A DNA stretch of 23,454 nucleotides, taken from the NCBI GenBank assembly GCA_029558435.1, contig JAKQEZ010000382.1, forward strand, positions 1 through 23,454, read 5' to 3'. The notes beneath the pieces were generated by a model, which saw only the letters and a list, made by a program, of their open reading frames with translations, searched no databases and was not told where the DNA came from. A program made the position numbers and the translations under genes. Positions within the stretch are counted from its first letter, which is position 1. Each line of letters opens with the position of its first letter. Below, piece after piece: positions 8,007-15,794 of this stretch. The stretch comes from Bacteroidota bacterium. GTDB taxonomy: Bacteria > Bacteroidota > Bacteroidia > Flavobacteriales > Crocinitomicaceae.

Positions 8007-8078
8007 CAGCCCATAGGAGAATCGAACTCCTGTTTTAAGAATGAAAATCTTACGTCCTAACCACTAGACGAATGGGCC
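8007..8078 (-). tRNA. tRNA-Glu (anticodon UUC), copy 2
   Basis: Same cloverleaf and sequence as the neighbouring copy, offset by 82 nt. The 10-nt spacer between them (7997-8006) is A/T-rich. This copy is promoter-proximal on the minus strand, and the two are probably processed from one transcript. Confidence 0.97.
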
Positions 8079-8121
8079 GTTTTTACATTTTAATAATGTA
8101 AGTATGTCAAATTTTGGAGTG

Positions 8122-8129
8122 CAAATATA
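8122..8129 (-). promoter_or_regulatory. Candidate -7 promoter box TATATTTG for the tRNA-Glu pair
   Basis: On the minus strand TATATTTG (8129 to 8122) is followed by CACTCC and lies 43 nt before the mature 5' end of tRNA copy 2. It fits the TAnnTTTG consensus; a -33 TTTG is not clear. It may also serve rpsT by readthrough. Confidence 0.5.
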
Positions 8130-8229
8130 ATGAGTTTTATTGATATCCTATACTTTTTTGCTATTTTTTTTCAAATGTTTTTTAATTCATTGTTTTTCAA
8201 GCCTATTTTTTGACGCAATAATCAATTTA

Positions 8230-10587
8230 TTAAAAAGAGATTTGAATTTTAAACGCTATGTTTCTTCCCAAATCATTGGCAAAATAACGGTAACGGTTCA
8301 TGTAATCTCTGTATTTGGTATTGAACACATTCTCCATTTTAGCGATAAAATCAACCTCTCCACCTTTGTAGTTGAGCGTATAGATAAACGAAACATCCAT
8401 CAACGCATAGCCATTGGGAGCTTTCACAAATCCATATTCTACAGGAGCTTTATACTGGCGATTCACCAAACTAGCGCCTATTGTTGCCGAAAATTGATCT
8501 TTTTTGGCTGTAACATGCGTAAATTTCAAGGCTGGTTGCAATCTATCAGCTGGAATGTAGGCCAAATGGGCATTTGTGTTTAAATCAAATGCGCGAACCA
8601 ACGCTCCTTTCAATTGAAAATTCAACCATTTTGTGAAATTGATATCAAAATACAAATCGATGCCCGAATAATTGGCTTTTGTTTGCTTGTATTCAAAAGA
8701 AGGCAAAGCTCCGTGGTCGGTAATAACTGGAGCGTTCATTGCTTGGTAGGCGATGTAATTGAAAAAATAATACGAATAAATGTTGACCGATAAATTCCAT
8801 TTCAATGAAGAATATCGGGTAGAAATTTGTGCAAACAATGCTTTTTCGGGTTGTAAATTACGATCGCCTTGCGTGTAGGTTGCATCGTGCGTTCCGTTGC
8901 TAAACAATTCGTTAATTGTTGGAATGCGATAGGTATTTCCAACAGTGGCTACAAAATCCAAATGGTGATTGTGACGGTATATGTATCCTACATTCCCCAC
9001 TAAATTAGAATACGTTTTAGAAAAGCGTTGCACCGAATCGTTTTGAATTCCAGAAACATTCAATTGCGCCAAATCAAAACGTGCTCCACCAGTTAAATAA
9101 TGATGCTCGTTGTTCTTTTTTAATTGCCAATTTTCTATCAAATAAACACCACCCGAGTTTCGAAGGTAGTTAGGAATAAAATATTCTCCCGTTGTACCGT
9201 TTACTTGATACGTATAATCAATACCTGCTACACCTTCTAATTGTGGGTGCCATTGATGGTTGTATTTTACAGAAAATTGGTTGGTCAACAAGTTAAAACC
9301 CAAACCTTCTGCTTCTTCATGATCGTGGTCATGGTCATGGTCATGGTCGTGGTCGTGGTCTTCCTCCTCTTCGTGTTCTTCATCATGGTGGTCGTGAATC
9401 TCTGCTCGTTGATTGTATTGAAAAGAATAGGCAATATCCAAACTATTTTTATCATTCAAAACAAGGTGATTATTCCACGAAGCTAGATGGTGCTTGGTTT
9501 GCAAATAGGGAGCGTCTATGTTGTAGGTGAATTTTTGATTAATTGCCGGCTGACTCAATGCCATGGCTTCGTATAACTCATCGGCATCGTGCGCGTGTGC
9601 CCCCTGAAAAATTCCGTTGGTAGATTGGTTGTATGAATAAACCACTTGCGAGTGCCATTTTTGACCCGTATAACTAAAACCAATTCCCGAATTCAACTCA
9701 TTCATAGCGGTGTTGGCTAAATTATAGGTAGGTGTTGACAATGTTCCACCTTTTTTATAAGCACCTTGAGCTATCCAACTCCATTTATTAGATGCAAAAC
9801 GCCCTCCCAATTTTAAGTTACCAAACAATTGATTGCCATTACTTGCATAACCCAAATTGGCTTTTCCAGACATTGGTTTTGCTGCCACAGGAGATAAATC
9901 TGTAATTAACACGCCACCAATTGCATCAGAACCATACATTAATGATGTTGCACCTTTAATGGCTGTTATTTTATCAAATAAATACGGATTAATTTCAACG
10001 GCATGTTCATTTCCCCATTGCTGACCTTCTAATTTGGTGCCTTCAACAATGGTTGCAATACGATTGCCATACATTCCACTCATCACTGGTTTTTGAATGG
10101 TAGCCCCAGAAGACATGGTTGTAACTCCAGGTAAATTTCCTAAAATTGACCCTAAATTATCACCAGTTGTAAGTTTTGCTTCTTTTGAATCAAGATGAAC
10201 TGTTGGTAAAAATGGTTTTACAGGTTGTTGCACTTTTATCACCTCCAATTCATTTAACTCCGTCACTTCATTGTCGTAGTGGTATTCTAAATAAATGGTA
10301 TCAACTCCCTCCATTGGTAAAGTTATTTTCTTTTTAACCGGCTCACAGCCAATGTGGTGGTAAAACAAAACTTGGTATTCACCAGCACACAGACTATCAA
10401 TTTTAAAATTACCAGAAGAATTGGTAGAATAGCTTTTATTAAGATCCTTAAACACAATTTTAGCACTTGTAACTGGAGATAAATCGTGTTCATCTAAAAC
10501 TATTCCAATATAAGAATTGTGACAAATCTGAGAAAAAGTGTGAGCAGAAAGCCCTATAAAAAAAGAAACAAGGAAATTACGTAACAT
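8230..10587 (-). CDS. TonB-dependent outer-membrane receptor with His/Asp-rich loop, likely metal (zinc-type) uptake
   Basis: 785 aa. Signal peptide about 1-20 (MLRNFLVSFFIGLSAHTFSQ). Residues about 25-105 are a carboxypeptidase-regulatory-like domain (GIVLDEHDLSPVTSAKIVF, SSGNFKIDSLCAGEYQVLF). The plug domain spans about 115-232 with KPVMSGMYGNRIATIVEG (166-183), GQQWGNEHAVEINP (188-201) and IKGATSLMYGSDAIGGVL (210-227); the rest is the barrel, ending in aromatic Phe (FKIQISF). Residues 398-427 form an extracellular-type loop composed almost wholly of His, Asp and Glu, including seven consecutive HD pairs; a second His site, GAHAHDADE, lies at 329-337. The plug resembles ZnuD-like receptors, and His-rich loops there bind zinc. 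Zn or another divalent metal is the inferred substrate. It appears monocistronic, between the yajC terminator and the tRNA genes. Confidence 0.9.
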   Translation of the reverse strand: MLRNFLVSFFIGLSAHTFSQICHNSYIGIVLDEHDLSPVTSAKIVFKDLNKSYSTNSSGNFKIDSLCAGEYQVLFYHHIGCEPVKKKITLPMEGVDTIYLEYHYDNEVTELNELEVIKVQQPVKPFLPTVHLDSKEAKLTTGDNLGSILGNLPGVTTMSSGATIQKPVMSGMYGNRIATIVEGTKLEGQQWGNEHAVEINPYLFDKITAIKGATSLMYGSDAIGGVLITDLSPVAAKPMSGKANLGYASNGNQLFGNLKLGGRFASNKWSWIAQGAYKKGGTLSTPTYNLANTAMNELNSGIGFSYTGQKWHSQVVYSYNQSTNGIFQGAHAHDADELYEAMALSQPAINQKFTYNIDAPYLQTKHHLASWNNHLVLNDKNSLDIAYSFQYNQRAEIHDHHDEEHEEEEDHDHDHDHDHDHDHEEAEGLGFNLLTNQFSVKYNHQWHPQLEGVAGIDYTYQVNGTTGEYFIPNYLRNSGGVYLIENWQLKKNNEHHYLTGGARFDLAQLNVSGIQNDSVQRFSKTYSNLVGNVGYIYRHNHHLDFVATVGNTYRIPTINELFSNGTHDATYTQGDRNLQPEKALFAQISTRYSSLKWNLSVNIYSYYFFNYIAYQAMNAPVITDHGALPSFEYKQTKANYSGIDLYFDINFTKWLNFQLKGALVRAFDLNTNAHLAYIPADRLQPALKFTHVTAKKDQFSATIGASLVNRQYKAPVEYGFVKAPNGYALMDVSFIYTLNYKGGEVDFIAKMENVFNTKYRDYMNRYRYFANDLGRNIAFKIQISF
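9320..9361. repeat. 6-nt tandem repeat encoding Asp-His pairs
   Basis: About seven units of GGTCAT/GGTCGT (plus strand) lie inside the TonB-receptor gene. Each unit encodes one His-Asp pair on the minus strand, so gain or loss of units keeps the frame and changes only loop length. Four adjacent units share the same ATGGTC spelling. Confidence 0.85.
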
Positions 10588-10628
10588 AAATATAGGATTG
10601 ATTTGTGTGTAAAAAATATAAAAACGAC

Positions 10629-10656
10629 AAAAACCGATGATGTACTCACCGGTTTT
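10629..10656 (-). terminator. Terminator of the ldh-nusB-DUF1573-yajC operon
   Basis: On the minus strand AAAACCGGTGA (10656-10646) pairs with TCATCGGTTTT (10640-10630) around the loop GTACA, 11 pairs including one G-U, ending in a short T-run (10633-10629). It lies 28 nt after the yajC stop. A/T-rich sequence on both sides could let it act in both directions. Confidence 0.85.
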
Positions 10657-10683
10657 AAATTTCTTTTGAAAACGTAAAATAAA

Positions 10684-10959
10684 TTACCCTTCTGTTGACG
10701 TTAATTGATCAGCAACAGTTTGAGAAATAGCTGATTTTTCAAAACGCAATTTTGCTCCTTCACAGCTCAATAAAACAGTTGTATCAGTAACTTCTAAAAT
10801 TTTACCGTGGATACCACCAATTGTAACTACTTTATCCCCTTGCGCTAAACTTTCTCTGAATTTTTTTAATTCTTTTTGTTTTTTCATTTGAGGTCGAATC
10901 ATGAAAAAATAAAACACTGCGACCATCAACAAAATCATGATTAACTGTTGTCCCATCAT
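10684..10959 (-). CDS. yajC: Preprotein translocase subunit YajC
   Basis: 91 aa inner-membrane protein, accessory subunit of the SecDF-YajC complex that aids Sec export. One N-terminal membrane segment (about 6-20, [14 protein letters not shown]) is followed by the family hallmark [17 protein letters not shown] (18-34) and a small cytosolic beta domain ([18 protein letters not shown]). The start ATG-ATG gives two equivalent options one codon apart. It is the last gene of the minus-strand operon, 19 nt after DUF1573 and before the terminator. Confidence 0.96.
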   Translation of the reverse strand: MMGQQLIMILLMVAVFYFFMIRPQMKKQKELKKFRESLAQGDKVVTIGGIHGKILEVTDTTVLLSCEGAKLRFEKSAISQTVADQLTSTEG

Positions 10960-10978
10960 ACTTTTTTTTGTTTGTTTA

Positions 10979-11362
10979 TTAATTTACTTCACCTTGTATA
11001 GAAACCACTAACACAGACGGAGTAGTGTTGGCAATGATGCGAATATCTCTACTAAATCTACCAAAACCTACTTTATCTGTATCAACAGACGCTTCTACTA
11101 CACCAGTTTCTCCCGGTTTGATTGGTTTTTCGGGCTTACTTGCAAGTGTGCAACTACAAGCTACTTCCACATCACCAACCACCAACGGATAGTCACCGGT
11201 ATTTTTTAATTCAATTTTTGCTTTAATAATTTCACCTTTAGAAACTTTACCTGCCTTGTAAACATTTTTATATTCAACAGTGGTTCTGTTTCCAATTTTC
11301 ACTTCGTTGTTTCCGCATGCAGAAAGTAAAACAAGTGATAAAGCAAAAAATAATGTTCTCAT
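10979..11362 (-). CDS. DUF1573 domain lipoprotein
   Basis: 127 aa. A lipoprotein signal ends in lipobox LLSAC with Cys16 as the acylation site. The rest is a DUF1573 Ig/ASPM-like beta-sandwich domain: [19 protein letters not shown] (42-60), the characteristic [13 protein letters not shown] with Cys69 and Cys71, [19 protein letters not shown], and [11 protein letters not shown]. The function of the family is not established. Genes for DUF1573 proteins commonly lie between nusB and yajC in Bacteroidota, exactly as here (6 nt after nusB, 19 nt before yajC). The location is predicted to be periplasmic, anchored in a membrane. Confidence 0.92.
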   Translation of the reverse strand: MRTLFFALSLVLLSACGNNEVKIGNRTTVEYKNVYKAGKVSKGEIIKAKIELKNTGDYPLVVGDVEVACSCTLASKPEKPIKPGETGVVEASVDTDKVGFGRFSRDIRIIANTTPSVLVVSIQGEVN

Positions 11363-11368
11363 TTTTAA

Positions 11369-12319
11369 TTAATTTATAAGTCCGCGACCAACTTTCTTAA
11401 TTTTTCCTTCGGCTTGCAATCTATCAATAGCTTTATCTAAAACTCCATTGATAAAGTTATTGCTTTTTGGCGTGGAGTAAAATTTAGAAATTTCAATGTA
11501 TTCGTTCAACGTTACTTTGGTTGGAATGGTATTAAAAATTTGGAATTCTGTAATGGCCATTTTCATTAAAATGATGTCCATTTTTGCAATTCTATCCAAC
11601 TCCCAGTTTTGTGTCAATTCGTCAATTAACGCTTCATTGGCTTTGTTCATCAAAATCGTATTTTTAAACAAACCTGTTGTAAACGCTTTTTCGTCTTCTT
11701 CGTCTTTGTACAAGTCTAAAATTTGCAATTCGCTTGTTTCAGATTCCAGACTTTTAATTGTTTTCAACACCATGGAGCAAGCAAAATCGATATCATCCAA
11801 CCAATTGATGCTTTCTTCTTCAAAGAAATTGTACAACAACGGTGAATTAGCGATTTCCACTTTAAACAAATCCAAAATAAATTGTTTATCCGCTTCAAAA
11901 CCTGTATTGCCATTGTTCATGTGCTCAAAATAGGTTTCACTTTCGCGGATAGCTAAAAACATCTTGCGAAACAATTCCTGTTTTTCATCACCGATCCAAT
12001 TGATTTTGTTCAACTCAGAAACTTGAATCAACTTTTTATCCGTTTCAATTTTTTGGATAATTGAATTGTTTACAAATTTCAGATTGGGATTCAACTCCTC
12101 TTTGGTTGGGCGAATTTTCTTTTTATTCTCGTCAATTCTTCTTTCGGCAAAGTATTTAACCTCTGGAATTGACAACATTAAATAGATGTAAAGGTGATAG
12201 ATTTTATCAATTGCACCATACAACGCCTTTTCGGCCTGAGGATATTTGTCATCCTCAGACTGAAAATACGCATACAATGACTGTAAAATTTTAATTCGAA
12301 GATGTCTTCTATTTAACAT
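11369..12319 (-). CDS. nusB: Transcription antitermination factor NusB, long Bacteroidota form
   Basis: RNA-binding factor that with NusE/S10 recognises boxA in rRNA leaders and supports antitermination. The C-terminal half (about 215-316) is the canonical NusB fold: NWELDRIAKMDIILMKMAI, KVTLNEYIEISKFYSTPKSN, NFINGVLDKAIDRL. The N-terminus also begins like NusB (MLNRRHLRIKILQSLYAYFQ). Between these lies a helical insertion of more than 150 residues, giving 316 aa against about 140 in E. coli. Long NusB forms are usual in Bacteroidota, and the role of the insertion is unknown to me. It lies 13 nt downstream of the amino acid dehydrogenase gene. Confidence 0.94.
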   Translation of the reverse strand: MLNRRHLRIKILQSLYAYFQSEDDKYPQAEKALYGAIDKIYHLYIYLMLSIPEVKYFAERRIDENKKKIRPTKEELNPNLKFVNNSIIQKIETDKKLIQVSELNKINWIGDEKQELFRKMFLAIRESETYFEHMNNGNTGFEADKQFILDLFKVEIANSPLLYNFFEEESINWLDDIDFACSMVLKTIKSLESETSELQILDLYKDEEDEKAFTTGLFKNTILMNKANEALIDELTQNWELDRIAKMDIILMKMAITEFQIFNTIPTKVTLNEYIEISKFYSTPKSNNFINGVLDKAIDRLQAEGKIKKVGRGLIN

Positions 12320-12332
12320 TCTATTGTTTTAA

Positions 12333-13430
12333 TTATCTCGGTAATTTAATTTTCCCAACGCTTTCAATACGCTCTTCTGCCATTTTGTTAGCAATTTTAT
12401 ACGTAGGAATGTTTTCGTCTTTTGAACGTTTCACGATTTGCGCAATTGTTGAATAAATATTTTCTGCATTTTGCATTGCCCACTCTGATGAAAGTCCTTT
12501 AAATTCTGAATAAACATTAATTACACCTCCTGAGTTAATGGCATAATCTGGAGCATAAATAATTCCTTTTTCCATTACCATTTTACCGTGACGTGCTTCA
12601 TCTTTCAACTGGTTGTTTGCAGAACCAGCGATGATAGAACATTTTAAACGGTTCAATGTTTCATCGTTTACAGTTGCACCAAGTGCACAAGGTGCATAGA
12701 TATCAACGTCTAAGTCGTAAATTTCATCCAATCCAACAACTTTAGCACCGTATTTTTCTGCCACGCGTTTCAACGTTGGTTCGTACACATCGGTAATATA
12801 AATTTCAGCTTTTTCTTTTGCTAAAAACTCAACCAAATATTCACCTACGTGTCCAACACCTTGAACAGAAATCTTTTTACCTTCTAATGAATCTGAACCA
12901 AATTGTTCTTTAGCACAAGCTTTCATTCCAACATAAACACCCATTGCAGTTACAGGCGATGGATCTCCAGATTTTCCTGGCAAACCAACCACGTGATCTG
13001 TTTCCATGTTCACATAAACCATGTCTTGTGGGTTGATACCAACATCTTCTGCAGTGATGTATTTTCCACTCAAACTGTTTACGAATTTTCCAAAACGACG
13101 CATCAACGCTTCTGATTTAATTTTTCTAGAATCGCCAATAATCACTGCTTTTCCTCCTCCTAAATTCAATCCAGCTAATGAATTTTTATATGTCATACCT
13201 CTAGAAAGACGCAAAACATCGTTTAATGCTTCCATTTCATTGTTGTAAGCCCAAATACGTGTTCCACCAAGTGCTGGACCTAAAACTGTATTATGAACTC
13301 CAATAATTGCTTTTAAACCTGTTTCATTGTCGTTGCAAAAAACCAATTGTTCGTGGTTGAACTGGCTCATTTGAGATAGAACCGGATTTTCAGCAAGGTT
13401 TACTTCTGAGATATCTTTTACTTCAAACAT
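12333..13430 (-). CDS. ldh: Leucine/valine-type amino acid dehydrogenase (Glu/Leu/Phe/Val dehydrogenase family)
   Basis: NAD-dependent oxidative deaminase interconverting branched-chain amino acids and 2-oxo acids, linking nitrogen metabolism to branched-chain fatty acid precursors. 365 aa. Landmarks are GPALGGTRIWAYNNEMEAL (51-69), SRGMTYKNSLAGLNLGGGK (76-94) with substrate Lys82 and catalytic Lys94, spaced 12 residues apart as in Bacillus leucine dehydrogenase, the DPSPVTAMGVYVGMK segment, the nucleotide site VQGVGHVGEYL (189-199), and APDYAINSGGVINV (293-306). Specificity between Leu and Val cannot be fixed by eye. It is the first gene of the operon with nusB, DUF1573 and yajC, an unusual metabolic lead gene for a translation/export operon. 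Confidence 0.9.
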   Translation of the reverse strand: MFEVKDISEVNLAENPVLSQMSQFNHEQLVFCNDNETGLKAIIGVHNTVLGPALGGTRIWAYNNEMEALNDVLRLSRGMTYKNSLAGLNLGGGKAVIIGDSRKIKSEALMRRFGKFVNSLSGKYITAEDVGINPQDMVYVNMETDHVVGLPGKSGDPSPVTAMGVYVGMKACAKEQFGSDSLEGKKISVQGVGHVGEYLVEFLAKEKAEIYITDVYEPTLKRVAEKYGAKVVGLDEIYDLDVDIYAPCALGATVNDETLNRLKCSIIAGSANNQLKDEARHGKMVMEKGIIYAPDYAINSGGVINVYSEFKGLSSEWAMQNAENIYSTIAQIVKRSKDENIPTYKIANKMAEERIESVGKIKLPR

Positions 13431-13480
13431 ACGTTAATTATTAATTAAAACATACTTACAATTGTATTCGATTCATTACT

Positions 13481-13503
13481 TTTGTATGCTTCGGATACTT
13501 TTG
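13481..13503 (+). promoter_or_regulatory. Candidate promoter for the ABC exporter gene
   Basis: TACTTTTG occurs twice (13477-13484 and 13496-13503), each matching the -7 consensus TAnnTTTG. The downstream copy lies 25 nt before the ATG at 13529. The two copies are 19 nt apart, so the TTTG of the first might in part act as an upstream element, but the spacing (11 nt to the next TA) is shorter than usual. The 98-nt divergent region must also hold the minus-strand promoter for the dehydrogenase operon, where I saw no exact box. Confidence 0.35.
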
Positions 13504-13528
13504 AAAGTGCAAATTTAGGAATTTAAGA

Positions 13529-15325
13529 ATGAAATCACTCCAATATCTTTACAAATATTTCATAAAATACAAATGGTTGTTGCTACTTGGCACTTTTTTC
13601 GTGTTTGCATCCAACTATTTTTACATCAAAATGCCTTTGTTTTTAAAGGATGTGATTGATTCTATCATCAACGGAGAAAATTTCATTCACGTTTTAGGCT
13701 TCAATATTCCCATCGACACTTCAAAAGCCTCAAAAGTAGCACTTTACATTGGCTTGGTGTATATGATTTTGGTTTTACTGAAAAGCATCTTTTTGTTTTT
13801 CATGCGCCAAACCATTATTAAAGTTTCTAGATACATTGAGTTTGATTTAAAAAATGAAATTTATGCCCACTACCAAGAATTGGGATACAATTTTTACAAA
13901 GAAAACAGCACTGGCGATTTGATGAACCGTGTATCGGAAGATGTTTCGTATGTGCGCACGTTTTTGGGTCCAGGAATTATGTACAACATTAACCTTGTTG
14001 CCATTTTCACGATGATTGTGTACCAGATGTTGAATATTAATGTGTGGCTAACTTTTATTGTGCTCATCCCCTTGCCCATCATGTCGTTTTTGATTTATAA
14101 GGTTTCAGAAAAAATGAATCAAATGAGTTTAGTAGTGCAAAAAGAACAATCTGGACTCTCCACCATTGTGCAAGAAACCTTTACTGGAATAGGTGTCATC
14201 AAAGCGTATGAACGCGAAAATGAAGTCAACGACCGTTTTGTAGATGCTTCAAAAACCTATAAAAAGAAACAAATGAACTTGGTGTTAATCAACGCTTTGT
14301 TTCAGCCAACCATTTTATTGCTCATTGGTATTTCTACCATTCTTTCCATCTATGTTGGTGGTTTGTTTAGCTTTACTGGCGACATCAGCTATGGTGGAAT
14401 AACGGCGTTTGTATTTTTTGTTGGTTCACTCACGTGGCCTTTTGCAAGTTTGGGTTGGCTCACATCGGTTATTCAACGTGCTGCCGCATCGCAAGAACGC
14501 ATCAATGAATTTTTAAAAACCAAACCAGAAATAACCAATCCAACTACTCAGCCGTTTCTGTACAACGGAAAAATTGAGTTTAAAAATGTTACTTTCACCT
14601 ACAAAGGCATGGCAGAACCTGCTATTAAAAATCTAAGTTTTACCATTCATCCGCATGAAACAGTTGCGTTTGTAGGAAGAACAGCTAGTGGAAAAAGTAC
14701 TATTTTAAAATTATTGTTGCGCCAAATAGAACCTCAAAGTGGAGAGATTTTAATAGACAATCAGCCGTTGAACAGCATCAATTTAGAGCAATTTCGTGAG
14801 CAAGTTGGAATTGTTCCGCAAGAAGTGTTTCTATTCAGCGATACCATTGCCAACAACATTCGTTTTGGAGCCAATCACGAGGTGAGCAACGAAGAAATTA
14901 TCAAAGCAACCGAATTGGCACACATTCGCCACAACATTGAAGCCTTTGAAAATGGTTACGAAACATTGTTGGGTGAACGCGGAATGAATTTAAGTGGTGG
15001 TCAAAAACAACGCATTAGTATTGCCCGTGCATTTATTCGTCATCCAAAACTTTTAGTGCTCGACGATTGTTTATCTGCCGTTGATACAGAAACCGAAGAA
15101 ATCATTTTGCGCCATCTGGCAAATGATACGCACACGCTCAACACCATTATTGTTTCACATAGAATTTCCTCCTTGCGCAATGCTCAAAAAATTATTGTGC
15201 TCAAAAACGGTGAAAAAGCAGAAGAAGGAAGTCACGAAGAACTCATGAAAATTGATGGTATTTATTGTGATATGTATAACAAGCAATTGGTGGAATCAGA
15301 CAATAGCGCAGACACTATTGCCTAA
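13529..15325 (+). CDS. ABC exporter, fused permease and ATPase (MsbA/MdlB-like)
   Basis: 598 aa half-transporter. The N-terminal ABC transmembrane domain (about 15-320) has about six hydrophobic helices, with the coupling stretch GDLMNRVSEDVSYVRTFLG (129-147). The ATPase domain (about 345-585) has Walker A GRTASGKST (383-391), Q-loop VPQE (Gln431), signature LSGGQKQR (488-495), Walker B LLVLDD (508-513) and switch His544. The residue after the Walker B aspartate is Asp513 where most ABC ATPases have the catalytic Glu. Such Asp variants occur in MdlA/MdlB-like and heterodimeric exporters, so a partner subunit or slow ATPase is possible. The substrate (lipid, peptide or drug) cannot be told. 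No partner gene is adjacent. Confidence 0.92.
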   Translation: MKSLQYLYKYFIKYKWLLLLGTFFVFASNYFYIKMPLFLKDVIDSIINGENFIHVLGFNIPIDTSKASKVALYIGLVYMILVLLKSIFLFFMRQTIIKVSRYIEFDLKNEIYAHYQELGYNFYKENSTGDLMNRVSEDVSYVRTFLGPGIMYNINLVAIFTMIVYQMLNINVWLTFIVLIPLPIMSFLIYKVSEKMNQMSLVVQKEQSGLSTIVQETFTGIGVIKAYERENEVNDRFVDASKTYKKKQMNLVLINALFQPTILLLIGISTILSIYVGGLFSFTGDISYGGITAFVFFVGSLTWPFASLGWLTSVIQRAAASQERINEFLKTKPEITNPTTQPFLYNGKIEFKNVTFTYKGMAEPAIKNLSFTIHPHETVAFVGRTASGKSTILKLLLRQIEPQSGEILIDNQPLNSINLEQFREQVGIVPQEVFLFSDTIANNIRFGANHEVSNEEIIKATELAHIRHNIEAFENGYETLLGERGMNLSGGQKQRISIARAFIRHPKLLVLDDCLSAVDTETEEIILRHLANDTHTLNTIIVSHRISSLRNAQKIIVLKNGEKAEEGSHEELMKIDGIYCDMYNKQLVESDNSADTIA

Positions 15326-15496
15326 AACACTTATTTTTCTGAATATTGCATAGTATCATTGATTTAAAAAAATAGGAAGCCGTACTAAAATTCGTTGACA
15401 CCACTTCTTGCCACCAAAGAAAATCAACCAATTATTTTGATTTCTCAAAAATTATCCTAATATTAGCGATACTTATTATGATAATTAACGAAGTCT
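15326..15496. other. Intergenic region, no gene recognised
   Basis: These 171 nt between the ABC gene and the DUF3276 gene hold no ORF or RNA that I recognise. There is a weak imperfect inverted repeat near 15418-15445 (AGAAAATCA / TGATTTCT) with no T-run, so no terminator is called. Confidence 0.6.
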
Positions 15497-15793
15497 ATGA
15501 TGGAAAACGAGAGTGGCGGCGAGGTGTTTTCAAAAGCTATAAGAGCAGGTAAACGCACTTATTTCTTCGACGTGAAAACAACTAAAGGAAACGATTTGTA
15601 TTTGACAGTTACCGAAAGCAAAAAAATACAATACGACGGGAAAGAATCGTATCAAAAACATAAAATTTTCTTGTACAAAGAAGACTTTGAAAAATTCAAA
15701 GACGGTTTGCTTGAAGCGCTTGAAAAAATTGATGAATTAAAAGACGAATACCCATCAACAGAGCGAAGTGACCTTAATTTTGAGGATTTATAA
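15497..15793 (+). CDS. DUF3276 (PUR-domain) nucleic-acid-binding protein
   Basis: 98 aa (97 if translation starts at the second ATG, 15500). The sequence KAIRAGKRTYFFDVKTTKGN, DLYLTVTESKK and KHKIFLYKEDFEKFKDGL matches the DUF3276 family of Bacteroidota and Borrelia. Its structure resembles the Pur-alpha repeat and it binds single-stranded DNA or RNA. One PUR repeat is present, so a dimer would form the Pur-alpha-like unit. The acidic C-terminus (DELKDEYPSTERSDLNFEDL) is likely disordered. The biological role is not settled. It lies 171 nt after the ABC gene, with its own probable transcription start, and is convergent with the next gene with only 1 nt between stops. Confidence 0.92.
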   Translation: MMENESGGEVFSKAIRAGKRTYFFDVKTTKGNDLYLTVTESKKIQYDGKESYQKHKIFLYKEDFEKFKDGLLEALEKIDELKDEYPSTERSDLNFEDL

Positions 15794-15794
15794 A

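Larger units (their letters stand above)
7924..8078. repeat. Tandem direct repeat of tRNA-Glu gene, 73 nt identical
   Basis: Positions 7924-7996 and 8006-8078 are identical over all 73 nt. The sequences outside the units differ, so the duplication is confined to the tRNA gene plus one flanking base. Confidence 0.95.

Noticed and set aside
7924..8078. Short direct repeats that might suggest a CRISPR array
   Set aside because: The repeat unit is a complete tRNA-Glu gene, and there are only two copies with a 10-nt spacer.
8140..8583. Plus-strand ORF of 147 aa
   Set aside because: Most of it is antisense to the end of the TonB receptor gene, which is clearly coding; the product is a low-complexity Phe/Ile-rich shadow.
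9241..9486. Plus-strand ORF with a run of Val/Met residues that looks like a membrane segment
   Set aside because: It is the antisense reading of the His/Asp hexanucleotide repeat.
11496..11933. Plus-strand ORF of 145 aa
   Set aside because: Antisense to nusB, whose protein has clear family motifs.
12903..13248. Two overlapping plus-strand ORFs of 70 and 75 aa
   Set aside because: Antisense to the conserved catalytic region of the amino acid dehydrogenase gene.
15418..15445. Imperfect inverted repeat in the gap after the ABC exporter
   Set aside because: The stem is short, A/T-rich and bulged, and no T-run follows, so it is not called a terminator.
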